DNA of 64,000 nt from Cryptomeria japonica (taxonomy: Eukaryota; Streptophyta; Pinopsida; Cupressales; Cupressaceae): the NCBI RefSeq assembly GCF_030272615.1, contig NC_081412.1:475857657-475921656 (forward strand), written 5' to 3'. A program made the position numbers and the translations under genes. The notes beneath the pieces were generated by a model, which saw only the letters and a list, made by a program, of their open reading frames with translations, did no database searches and was not told where the DNA came from. Each line of letters opens with the position of its first letter. The first letter of the stretch is position 1. Positions 11,832-20,495 of this stretch are shown piece after piece.

Positions 11832-13035
11832 TGTTGGCCATTTGGTGGAATTTATTATGTGTTTTATTGATGTCAACACTAGTTGTTTGGATGCTTTACT
11901 GACACCCTTCTAGTTCCGGTAGGTTAAGTGGTTTCTGGTTAACTTGGATCCGACATGATCTGGCAGGCTCTGGTATAATCTGGTGATGGAATTGGCTTGT
12001 TCATGATACTTAAACTCATATTTGGTCAATTGGTTTTGGTCTAGTGATTGGATGCTATCCTGCTTGCTTAGAAGATTGGTTTCTGGTTCCGGTGAGGGTT
12101 TCACCAGAAGAGATTTTAGTGGAGATCTTAGATGAATTACATAAGTGGTGTTGGTGTAGCTTCTGACAGAGTTTCGGGATGTTGTTAGTGATCATGTTTG
12201 AGACTTGGTGGATGGAGATCATTGCTAAGCATGTGGACCTATACTTGATCCCGGTTGATCTAGGTTATGGATTGGCTTTAATGTAATGTGTGGATAGGAC
12301 CTATTGATGTATTTTTGAGATGTCTTATGTGTTGATATTACTTGTTTGGTCTAAAGCCGACATGGTTTGTAATTATGTAATCAGTTTATTATCTGGTGGC
12401 TGACCTAATTATTTATGGTCGCGGGTTTGTATATATAGGTGTAAGATCTTAGTATAGAACATCATGGTTAATGTAAAAGGTCATGGTCAAGGAATGTATT
12501 ATGCAAATAAATGTAATATCATCCAAGCAGAAGGGGTGCTCGATCATTGGAGATCGAATTGGGTTTATGTAAAAGGATTTAGTCCTCTGGTATTTAGCTT
12601 AACCAAAACTATACTCTAGCATACGAGATGCTATCTTTTGGAGTTCAACACTTCTCTAGATTGCAGTCTGGATTTATTTGTAGTCAGTAAGGCTCCTTTT
12701 GTGATGAGCAGTGTGCTCTAGGCTGTTGGGCTTCTTACAAGTCCAGGCCCCTTCATTGTAATTCGCATACTTTTTGTAGAAGTATTATCTAACTGTGTGT
12801 AGGCTTCCCACCGTGTTTTTTCCCTTTGCTGGGTTTTCCACATATAAATTTTGGTGTTGTGTGGATGGATTTTATTATGTGATTATTGTTTATGCTTAAT
12901 TTGATTAACTACTATTTCAGTATTATTGTTCTAGCTTCCAGTATTAAAGTTTTAATTGCTAAATGTTACTGTAATCTATGACAACTTATTCACCCCCCCT
13001 CTTAGTTGTCTACCGGTTATCTGAACTGTCTAACA
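11832..13035 (+). repeat. C2 5' LTR
   Basis: A 1,204-bp LTR, TG...CA, closely matching the LTRs of C5 word for word (GGATCCGACATGATC, GGTTTCTGGTTCCGG, GATCATTGGAGATCGAATTGG, GGCTTCCCACC, GGGTTTTCCACATA). Near its 3' end it carries a short C run (ATTCACCCCCCC) and ends TCTAACA before the primer site. Confidence 0.9.
12430..12437 (+). promoter_or_regulatory. LTR TATA box (C2)
   Basis: TATATATA at the same LTR position where the C5 LTRs have TATAAATA, followed in both by GTAAGATCT. The conserved position supports it as the retroelement promoter; the start site would lie some 30 bp downstream. Confidence 0.5.
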
Positions 13036-13037
13036 AT

Positions 13038-13049
13038 TGGTATCCGATC
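13038..13049 (+). other. C2 primer-binding site, mutated
   Basis: TGGTATCCGATC two bases after the LTR end, against TGGTATCAGAGC (initiator tRNA-Met complement) in C5. Two substitutions. Confidence 0.8.
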
Positions 13050-13093
13050 TTTGGTGCTCTTTGCAAAAAGACTAACTGCTTGAGGAAGATCCT

Positions 13094-14095
13094 ATGGCGA
13101 CTACCTGTTCAAGTTCATCCATTTCTTTTGGAGCTATCTTTCGAAGGGATTTTCTAAGGCTTGATGGAAAAAATTACACAGTATGGAAGATTTGGATGGA
13201 GACTCATCTGAGATGTCTTGGTAAGGAGGTTTGGGAGACCATAGAGAATGGTGTCACGCCCTATAATCCAGGATTTGAAAATCCTCCTTCAGCTAACCTG
13301 GACAAGGAGCTTGAGAATGATTGTAGAGCAAGAGAATCCCTCTTGTGTCCACTTTCTAATTAGCAAATAATGGGATTAACAAACAAATCATCTGGAAAGG
13401 CTATATGGGATAACTTGGAGACTCTTAATGAAGGTGACCCTACATTGAAGATTGCTAAACTTGATGGTTACTGGGTGAGATATGAAAACCTTAAGATGGA
13501 AGAAGATGAAAGGATTACTGCATTCATGGAAAGGGTAAATGAGATTTTTATGTGAATTCAATGTTGTGGTGGAATTCTGAGCGAAGATAAAATTATTTCT
13601 AAAGTCCTGAGAGCCCTACCACTGGCTTACAAAATGAAGGCTACTACTATTAATGAATTGAGAAAAATGGCTTATACATCTATCAATAGAGATACCTTGG
13701 TTGGGAAACTATTTTCTTTTGAGCTTGAGGAATTTGGACCTTCTGGAGCTATGAAGACTGAACCTGATTTTCATGCATTCACATCTACAACCGATAAGCA
13801 AAACTGGAAATCTTAATATACAAAAGAAGTGGAAGATATGAAGAGAGAAGATGATGAGTTTGAGCAACTTGAAGCACTATTTACTAGAAGAGTACCGAAA
13901 GGACCAATAGGAAGTAAGTATGAAGGAAAAGCACCTTCTAAATGTTTTACATATAATAAGATTGGTCATTTTGAATCTAGATATCCTGAAAGGAATTCGA
14001 GATATGAAGAAAGAGTTAAAAGATCATTTAAGCCTAACCTTGGATATCGAAACAAGTATAAATATAAGAAAAATAGAAATAAACATGCTACATAG
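13094..14095 (+). pseudogene. C2 gag
   Basis: A single frame from ATG at 13094 (MATTCSSSSISFGAIF) broken by stops at 13361-13363 (TAG), 13553-13555 (TGA) and 13814-13816 (TAA). It has the copia Gag core (LRLDGKNYTVWKIWMETHL; LSKVLRALP-like block; YKMKATTINELR) and a zinc knuckle that has lost its first cysteines: CFTYNKIGHFESRYPE, against CFACNKIGHFASRCSE in C5. Gag would form the virus-like particle of the retrotransposon. Stops and the broken knuckle show it is inactive. Confidence 0.85.
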
Positions 14096-14175
14096 TGGAT
14101 GAGTAAGGCATTACTAATTCAGATGATAAACTGGCCGAAGACTCTGCTAGTGGATCTAGCAATGGGAAGGAATGG

Positions 14176-14441
14176 GTGTTTTTGGCTATCAAGGAAGATG
14201 ATCTAGCATTGAAAGAGAATGTACTTGAGGAGAAAGTACTTGCTGCTAAAATTGAAGACAAGGATGAATGGGTAATTGATAGTGGTTGTTCACATCATAT
14301 GACTAGAGATAAAGGGAAGTTTCCATCTTTGCAAGAATTTGTTGGTGGACTAGTTAGATTTGGAGATGACAAGGAATGTATGATTAAAGGAAAAAGAACT
14401 ATATCATTGGATGGTAAGAACAATACTGACAATATTTATAA
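14176..14441 (+). pseudogene. C2 aspartic protease start
   Basis: Shifted one frame relative to gag. It contains WVIDSGCSHHMTRDKGKF, the copia retropepsin motif with the catalytic DSG intact, then SLDGKNNTDN before the sequence leaves copia homology at about 14441, where the Penelope-like element begins. Confidence 0.85.
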
Positions 14442-14520
14442 TTAAAGCTATGAGATTTCCACAATCCATTTTGCATTTCTAGTGTATTTTTTTCTGGATT
14501 CGATTGTGTGTATATTTTTC

Positions 14521-14563
14521 CATCAACGTTTCGAATCACACTCCGTGATTCATCATCAGGATG
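14521..14563 (-). ncRNA. Hammerhead-ribozyme-like motif of the Penelope-like element
   Basis: Read on the minus strand: CATC, then CTGATGA (14553-14559), a single T, a 7-bp stem GAATCAC / GTGATTC with loop GGAGT, then GAAAC (14528-14532), GTT and GATG (14521-14524). CATC and GATG would pair as stem I, and GTT gives a permitted cleavage triplet. The tetranucleotide ACGT across the short stem III is self-complementary, so two copies could pair, as proposed for the minimal hammerheads of Penelope-like elements. The extra T at the base of stem II departs from the consensus. Activity is untested. Confidence 0.65.
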
Positions 14564-15053
14564 ATAAGAATTCCCAAGACATGAAAGATGTTGAGTTGCA
14601 GATTTGAGGCAAAATATAAAGAGGAGAGGGGTGGGGGAAGGCACGGGAAACAAGGAGAGAGGAAAGAGAAAAGGAAAAGACCACCTGAAGGATGAGAGAC
14701 CTAAAACACTCCAAGGAATAAACCACCCACAAAAAAGAAAAAAGGAAAGCTCAGCACCATAATCAAAACCACTAAAGAACAAAAAAGAAGAAGAGAAAAT
14801 GGGATAAAAATAAGAAACTAAAAGAATAAAAAATGATTATAAATACATAACGGAATAACCACAAAGGCAAAGACCAAAAGACAAAAACCGGAGACAAATA
14901 AGAAAAGAGAAAATTACAATTCCAAAAGAATGAGCATATAAAAATAAACACACGAGGAGGTCTAAAATCAAATATAAACTAAATAAACAATTAGGAGAAT
15001 AGACCAAAGGGGGAGAGGGCGATGCATAAATGAAGAAGAAAGAGGAGGAGAAG
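14564..15053 (-). other. Penelope-like element 3' untranslated region
   Basis: Between the endonuclease stop codon and the hammerhead-like motif. It is purine-rich on the plus strand with no frame of its own (frames on either strand here have simple Phe/Ser/Leu composition). The tail after the ribozyme, 14442-14520, has no long poly-A. Confidence 0.6.
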
Positions 15054-16391
15054 TCAGGGAGGGGGGCGGGGATGACGCTGGAGGGCAAGAAGAAGAGGGT
15101 GCCACGAGATGCTAAGGTTTAACCCATCGTCTCGATTAAGATTGGATGGGTGCTGAATGATAGCAATGGCCTCTTTAACTTTCCTCTTGAAAAAGTTGTT
15201 CTCCCTACACAATACCTGAGTGTCCTCTAAACAGATATGATGCTTGGTAGTTGATGAATGCTCAGCTAAGGCTGATTTGAGGGCACGTTCATGCTTAATG
15301 TCGGCACTATGCTCTTTTATTCGAGTCATGAACGAGCGACCTGTTTCTCCAATGTATGGAGTTCCACAGGAGCATACAATCTTGTATACACCTGACTCTG
15401 AAAAGGCATCCCTAGTGTCCTTAAGCGGTGGGGCATGCCTCTTGATGGTGGAAACAGGTTTGAAGGCACAACGGAGACCTTTTTTCCCAAGGATTTTTGA
15501 GATTTTGTGAGAAATGCCTTCAACATAAGGGAGAGAGACATACGGGGCCTGAGATGGAGAGGGCACGGGATTCGAGATGGAAAGGAAATGAGATTTGGCT
15601 TGGAGGAAGGCCCGAGTGATCTGCTTGTTCGAGTAGCCATTCCAAAGGAAGACTTGACGAAGATGGGAGAGCTCTTGGTCTAAGTTATCCTTATCACAAA
15701 TCCGATGGGCTCGTAAAGCCAAGGTTTTGAGGATCCCAACTTTCTGGCTATGGTGGTGATGAGAAGACGAATGAAGATATAAGTCAGTGTGGGTAGTTTT
15801 GCGAAACACCTGACGACCAAGGGATCCGTCAGGTTTTTTACAAATTAAGACATCGAGAAAGGATAAAAGGTTGTTGGATTCAAGTTCTTTGGTGAAGGTA
15901 ATAGACGGAGAAATGTTGTTGAGGTGAGTATGAAATTCCTCTAACATGTCCAAGCCATGGGGCCAACATACATTGGTGTCATCCATATATCGTTTCCACC
16001 ATTTTGGCTTGAGGGGGAAAGAATGTAAGGCCACCTCTTCAAAATGTTCCATGAATATGTTGGCAATGACCGGCGAGAGAGGGGAGCCCATGGCTACTCC
16101 GTCAACCTGTTCATAGATAACACCTTGGAAGGCGAAGAAGGTTGACCTTAAGCAAAGTTCCACTAAAGAGGCGATTTCCTCATTGACCTTAAGCTTGACA
16201 ATCTCTATGGCTTCTAGAATAGGGACCTTGGTGAAGAGGGACACCACATCGAAGCTCACAAGAGTGTCTTGAGGGTCCAACTTGGTGTCCTTGATAAACT
16301 GGACAAATTGGTTGGAATCTTTGATGAAGGAGTTGGAGTTACCAACAAGCGGAGAGATTAATTTGGCAAGAAAAGTGGCTAACTTGTAGAG
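15054..16391 (-). CDS. Penelope-like RT with GIY-YIG endonuclease, N-terminally truncated
   Basis: The frame is uninterrupted for about 445 codons and has no ATG at its upstream end, which meets the truncation junction. Numbering from the Leu codon at 16278-16280: RT motif SFDVVSLFTKVP at 9-20, AMGSPLSP at 63-70, catalytic YMDD at 98-101, LSFLDVLI near 139-146. Thirty-seven codons upstream carry LYKLATFLAKLISPLVG, the block before the first RT aspartate in this class. The GIY-YIG domain follows: GVYKI 297-301, CSC 303-305, YIG 309-311, GR at 314-315, RIKEH 320-324, a candidate catalytic Glu at 370 (KRKVKEAI), and NLNRDDGLNLSISWHPLL at the end. All expected catalytic residues after the truncation look intact, so it is young or was recently functional. 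Group II intron or telomerase RTs lack this endonuclease. Confidence 0.9.
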   Translation of the reverse strand, partial: LYKLATFLAKLISPLVGNSNSFIKDSNQFVQFIKDTKLDPQDTLVSFDVVSLFTKVPILEAIEIVKLKVNEEIASLVELCLRSTFFAFQGVIYEQVDGVAMGSPLSPVIANIFMEHFEEVALHSFPLKPKWWKRYMDDTNVCWPHGLDMLEEFHTHLNNISPSITFTKELESNNLLSFLDVLICKKPDGSLGRQVFRKTTHTDLYLHSSSHHHHSQKVGILKTLALRAHRICDKDNLDQELSHLRQVFLWNGYSNKQITRAFLQAKSHFLSISNPVPSPSQAPYVSLPYVEGISHKISKILGKKGLRCAFKPVSTIKRHAPPLKDTRDAFSESGVYKIVCSCGTPYIGETGRSFMTRIKEHSADIKHERALKSALAEHSSTTKHHICLEDTQVLCRENNFFKRKVKEAIAIIQHPSNLNRDDGLNLSISWHPLLLALQRHPRPPP

Positions 16392-16400
16392 ATTAACATG

Positions 16401-17288
16401 TAGAACAATGATGATGAAAGCTAATCTACCTCATCTACTGGAGAGAAGCAGTGAGTACAACAATTTATACATTCAACAAAATACATATCAAAGGAGAAAC
16501 CGGTAAGACACCTTATGAGTTATGGTTTGACAATACACCTACAATTAAGTATTTCAGAATTTTTGGTAGTAAATGTTATATCAGGAGAGATGATATTATT
16601 GGGAAATTTGATCATAGATGTGATGAAGGGATATTTCTTGGTTATTATAATGAAATAAAAGCATATAGATGTTATAACAAGAGATTGCAAAGAATTGTGG
16701 AGAGTGCTAATGCTAAAGTAAATGAGTTGAACAAAAGTCAAAATAGAGTTTATGAGAAGGAACCTATAGTGGAAATGATTATATCTGAACCTATAGCACC
16801 TTTACTGGAATGGAGAGTTGAACCAGTTACTCCAACAACATTAGAGAATTCTACAATAACTAATGAACAAGGAAGAGGAACAGAGAGTCATAAGACTCCT
16901 AGGTATGTGAGATCGAATCATTCTGAAGATCAAATCATTGGGGATAAGAGCAATGGATTGACGACAAGAAGAAGACTAAGAACTAATGAGGTATGTTTAA
17001 TTTCACAAGTTGAACCAATATTAGTAATTGAGGCATGTAAAGATTAACATTGTTTGAAAGCTATGGAAGAAGAATTAGATCAAATTGAGAAAAATAACAC
17101 ATGGACTTTGGTTCCCCGGCCTAAAAATAAAAATGTTATGGGAACTAAATGGGTTTTTAGGAATAAATTGAATGAGGATGGTCAAGTTATAAGGAATAAG
17201 GCTAAATTGGTTTGTAAAGGATATTCTCAGAAGGAAGGAATTGATTATGGAGAGACTTTTGCACCTGTAGCTAGGATTGAAGCTATAG
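16401..17288 (+). pseudogene. C2 integrase end and RT start
   Basis: Copia sequence resumes after the Penelope-like insertion. The frame runs 16451-17296 with one TAA at 17045-17047. It contains the integrase C-terminal block (GKTPYELWFDNTPTIKYFR, RIFGSKCYIRRDD, DEGIFLGYYNE) and the start of RT ([29 protein letters not shown]-like [26 protein letters not shown]). It stops abruptly at about 17288 where a deletion joins RT to the 3' LTR. The RT catalytic YVDD region is absent. Confidence 0.85.
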
Positions 17289-17666
17289 GATTGTAGTCTG
17301 GATTTATATATAGTAAGTGAGACTCCTTTTTTGATGAGAAATGTGCTCTAGGATGTTGGCCTTCCTACAAGTGTAGGCCCCTTCATTGTAATTCACATAC
17401 TTACTACATAAGTATTATCTGACTGTGGGTAGGCTTCCCACCATGGTTTTTCCCTTTATTGGGTTTTCCACGTATAAATTTTGGTGTTGTGTGGATGACT
17501 TTTATTATGTGATTATCATTTATTCTTAATTGGATTAACTGCTATTCCGATATTATTGTTTTGGGTTTTGGTATTAAATTTTTAATTGCTGAATGTTCCT
17601 ATAATTTGTGACAACTGATTCACCCCCCCATCTCAGTTGTCTACTGGTTATCTAAATTGCCTAACA
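17289..17666 (+). repeat. C2 3' LTR, last 378 bp only
   Basis: Matches the last 377 bp of the 5' LTR (12659-13035), starting at GATTGTAGTCTGG and ending CTAACA. The first two thirds were lost together with RT and RNase H. Confidence 0.9.
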
Positions 17667-17671
17667 ACTCA

Positions 17672-17840
17672 TCCCAATCAGCCAATACAGATCTCAGTTC
17701 TCCTTCCATATCAGAAGCTCCTTCAACATCATGCTAATCACCTTGATCTAAAGCATCCATATCACTTAGTTCTTCTTCAAACATAGTGTTCAAGACTCTA
17801 GATCTACCTCAAGCAATTAAGCTTACTCAAAAAGAACCTT
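17672..17840 (-). pseudogene. C1 gag N-terminal part
   Basis: Minus-strand frame reading MFEEELSDMDALDQGD, one stop, then EGASDMEGELRSVLADWDE up to the C2 insertion. Across the excised insertion it continues in frame as CGDKNKKIVKNL. It lies directly downstream of the C1 primer site, as a gag start should. Confidence 0.5.
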
Positions 17841-17852
17841 GCTTGGATACCA
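17841..17852 (-). other. C1 primer-binding site
   Basis: On the minus strand TGGTATCCAAGC, two bases after the LTR end. The first eight bases fit the initiator tRNA-Met complement type used by plant copia elements. Confidence 0.6.
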
Positions 17853-17854
17853 AT

Positions 17855-19021
17855 TGTTCAACACACACTTGATGCTGAGAGGGATTGGTGAATCAACATT
17901 AAACTAAATTTTGGACCTCAATCAAACAATTGAAAACTTTATTCTAGACATACATATTATGAAGTATTAAGCAAAGTCATCATAAACACTAACAAAAGAA
18001 ACCCGATATTTTATATGTGAAAAAACTAAACTAGGAAAAACTACGGTGAGCACTTGCTCACATAAATGATTAATTATATTAAATTATTTATAAAAATAAT
18101 ATCTCAATGCTCCAAACTTCCAGACCAAGGCTAATTGCTAGTGGGGCAAGATACAAAAGTGTTATTGCAAACCTTAAGCTAACTTCAATAGTGTAAGACA
18201 CCAATTTACAACTATCAAGAAAATAACTATATGTACAAGAACATCACAATATGCTTATTATAGTCATTGTTATAGCACAATCTCTGATCTTACTAAAATA
18301 TCCAGACCACCGGATCTTCTAGATCATTGCATCTACATCCACTGTCACTTTCACACTACAATATCACCTGACACTACTCACATCATCATCCTTACATCAA
18401 GTCTCACATACTCGTGTTGCCAAATTCCACACATATATCTCACATATTCATCATCATTAAACTTACTTGCATCTGTCTCATATATTCTTTTCAATGAACA
18501 TTAGTATATAATTCAGGAAGCTAATACTACTTAGGAGTAATTATAACAATAAATAATTTTGGAGTAATTCTAGCAGCATAACAACATATTATAAAGTAGA
18601 CAAAGTTTCTCACAAAAAAAACCAAGGCACCGACATATATATAGAGCTCATGTATAAAAGAAAAGCACCCATAGTTTCTAAATCCATCCCCTCCATCTCG
18701 GTAGTCAATTGGTGTTTACAAAAACAACTTTCCATGTCCTTAGCATGTTGCAAATAAAAAATTCCATATAACTAATACGTGTCCTTCCATAATAGCAACT
18801 TTCCATATGCACTATGTCCACTTACATAGAAACTACAAAATCCATAATTAGGCATCCACCATGCATATAGATGCTTGCTAAAAAATAACTCAATAACAAA
18901 TATAAACTACCAAACATTAATCTATCTAGCAAAAATTTAGTAACTTGATTCCTTACCTTGTAGTATGGCTCCATTAAACACCATTGGATCTTTGAATGAG
19001 TACGTCAATATCTTTCTAACA
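17855..19021 (-). repeat. C1 5' LTR (putative)
   Basis: The inner end is fixed by the primer site (minus strand ...GTTGAACA, then AT and the primer site). A GGAAAAACTACGGTGAG word near 18032 resembles the copia LTR signature seen in the other elements. The outer end at 19021 is a guess from a CTAACA word (TGTTAG on the minus strand) and gives 1,167 bp. No second LTR exists in the window to confirm it. Confidence 0.4.
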
Positions 19022-19029
19022 TTAATTCA

Positions 19030-19335
19030 ATTTCCACTACTAGAAATATGAAGAAGTTTTATTTCCAAAGTGATCAACAAAAAATCTAGAGTCAAATTGT
19101 AGAATAATATAGGAAATATATTGCACATTACCCTCTAAAAGGGCTTGATAAATGGCCATCGCTTCATCAAAGTTATTATAAGCAACACCAAGACTACCAA
19201 AAACTTAAAACTTAACTTTTCCTTTACAGTCATGACAAACACCTCCCATCCAAGTATTTATAGGTTTGTCTTTTGAAGATTCATCTATATTGATTTGAAC
19301 AAAGCTTAGAGGAGGACAAAACCATTTAGTAATTT
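19030..19335 (-). pseudogene. LINE RNase H domain remnant
   Basis: The minus strand reads WFCPPLSFVQINIDESS, WMGGVCHDCKGKVKF, stop, VFGSLGVAYNNFDEAMAIYQ and ALLE. This follows the plant LINE-type RNase H (RVT_3) pattern: a PP...K-N-D-G opening, a G-G-x-x-x-D-x-x-G turn and the N-x-x-E-A-x-A-x-x-x-A-L helix. At least one stop; no RT is seen upstream. It is a short decayed piece of a non-LTR retrotransposon. Confidence 0.55.
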
Positions 19336-20386
19336 AAAATCATGAAAACTATTGAAAGAAGAATAAGGTGGAGAAGCCACTACAATACCAAGCCTCATAA
19401 AAATTTCAAATTCCCACTAGAAACTTGTTTTTGTCTAGCAAGTTAGGAATATGAAAGAATATTATTCATTAATTTGAGGATGAATAATGCATTTCAAATA
19501 TGGTCCTTCAATATTTTTAACCAAAATGCTTCTTGTAGAGAATTATCTCCTAAATACATATTGTCATTGAATGGTTCAATATGAAATAAAATATCATATG
19601 TGTAAGTCATGTGTTTGAGGCAACACAATCTAAGATCTATACCTGTTCAATTGATATAGTGATGAGAACTCTCTAAAGAGATATTTTACTTTATTTTATT
19701 TTTAAATTATGATTTGGATTTCCTCTATGACTACTTTTGTGAATATTATGGTTTGTTTATTTTTCAATCCAATTCAAATATATATCTTCTAGTTTCCCAT
19801 ACTTATTATGTTTTGATATTGATTTTTTTAATGGTTTTGAAATAATTCTTAGTGATTAGATGAATTGTAATAGTTTTGAGTTTCATTTTCTTTTCCTATA
19901 AATAATTTATTTTATACTAGATTAACATAAATTTTGAGTCATGTTATTTAGCATCGAAGTTTAAAATTATTTTATCTTCGAGCTAAATGAAAATAGATCA
20001 TAAAAAGTATCGTCTTCTAAATTCTTAACTTTCATTAATATTCATTTGGACTCTGAAATATTATAACTTATTTTTATAACCTACGTAGAGAAACCAAAGA
20101 TGTTAGAAAGACCCGCAGTTGTAAGGTGTGCGCTCGTTGTCAATCGATCGAGCAAAGTTGTCAATATTTGTGTAGTTTCCCTCATCCAAATACAAAGTCT
20201 CCTCTTTCATTTCACATGCAAGTTGCAACATTGACATGTTCTCAGTTAGAGTTTGAGTAGGAATCAATAATAAATCTAGATCTGTTTTAGATATTTATCA
20301 ACTGTCTCCAGTTTGTTGTCAATCGTATCCCGTTTGCTGTCAAAATATGTAGCTATTTTATAGAAACACCGTTATTCTTCCACAGC
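19336..20386. other. Intergenic sequence upstream of peptide gene 1
   Basis: No gene recognised. The left part may be more of the decayed LINE. The right part is the upstream region of the secreted-peptide gene. Confidence 0.4.
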
Positions 20387-20393
20387 TATAAAT
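20387..20393 (+). promoter_or_regulatory. TATA box of peptide gene 1
   Basis: TATAAAT, 102 bp upstream of the ATG at 20496, a usual plant TATA-to-start distance. The second gene has the same heptamer at 22846-22852. Confidence 0.5.
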
Positions 20394-20495
20394 TTGTAAC
20401 TCGTCAAAGCTTGAATTAACACAAACATATTGCTGTTATATTTTAAGTAGCACCATCATAGAATACATTGCGTTTGAATATCTGTAATTCACGAG

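Larger units (their letters stand above)
14442..16400 (-). mobile_element. Penelope-like retroelement (Dryad-type), 5'-truncated
   Basis: Within C2 the copia sequence stops near 14441 and resumes near 16401 at GTAGAACAATGATGATG. The ~1.96 kb in between has a minus-strand frame with reverse transcriptase and GIY-YIG endonuclease, the defining pair of EN+ Penelope-like elements, then a 3' region with a hammerhead-like motif (14521-14563). The RT frame is open at the upstream junction with no start codon, so the element is cut off inside RT, as expected of target-primed insertion. No flanking duplication was seen; instead about 775 bp of the copia target are missing. Elements of this class are known in conifers under the name Dryad and were proposed to come from arthropods. 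Confidence 0.85.
11832..17666 (+). mobile_element. Copia element C2, TSD ACTCA, internally deleted
   Basis: Starts TGTTGGCCATTTGG at 11832 and ends CTAACA at 17666. The 5-bp target duplication ACTCA is perfect (11827-11831 and 17667-17671). Layout: 5' LTR, primer site, gag, protease start, a Penelope-like insertion (14442-16400) replacing about 775 bp of integrase-region sequence, the end of integrase, the start of RT, then a direct jump into the last 378 bp of the 3' LTR. Compared with C5, the rest of RT, all of RNase H, the polypurine tract and two thirds of the 3' LTR are missing. It is non-autonomous and inserted in the gag of C1. Confidence 0.9.
10950..19021 (-). mobile_element. Copia element C1 (5' LTR plus gag), split by C2
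   Basis: A minus-strand Ty1/copia remnant. From the right it has a putative 5' LTR (17855-19021), a primer site (17841-17852), the gag start (17672-17840), then the whole of element C2, and then the rest of gag to about 10950. Removing C2 and one copy of the ACTCA duplication joins the two gag pieces in the same frame, which confirms that C1 was the target. Pol and the 3' LTR were not found, so C1 is truncated on its left side. The LTR outer end at 19021 is set only by a CTAACA word and a length similar to the other LTRs here. Confidence 0.6.

Noticed and set aside
14399-15088. Minus-strand frames of 127 and 83 codons beside the Penelope-like RT
   Set aside because: Phe/Ser/Leu-rich low-complexity translation of the element's pyrimidine-rich 3' untranslated region; no domain.
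15054-16391. Group II intron or telomerase reverse transcriptase
   Set aside because: The RT is followed by a full GIY-YIG domain and hammerhead-like 3' region, which fits Penelope-like elements instead.
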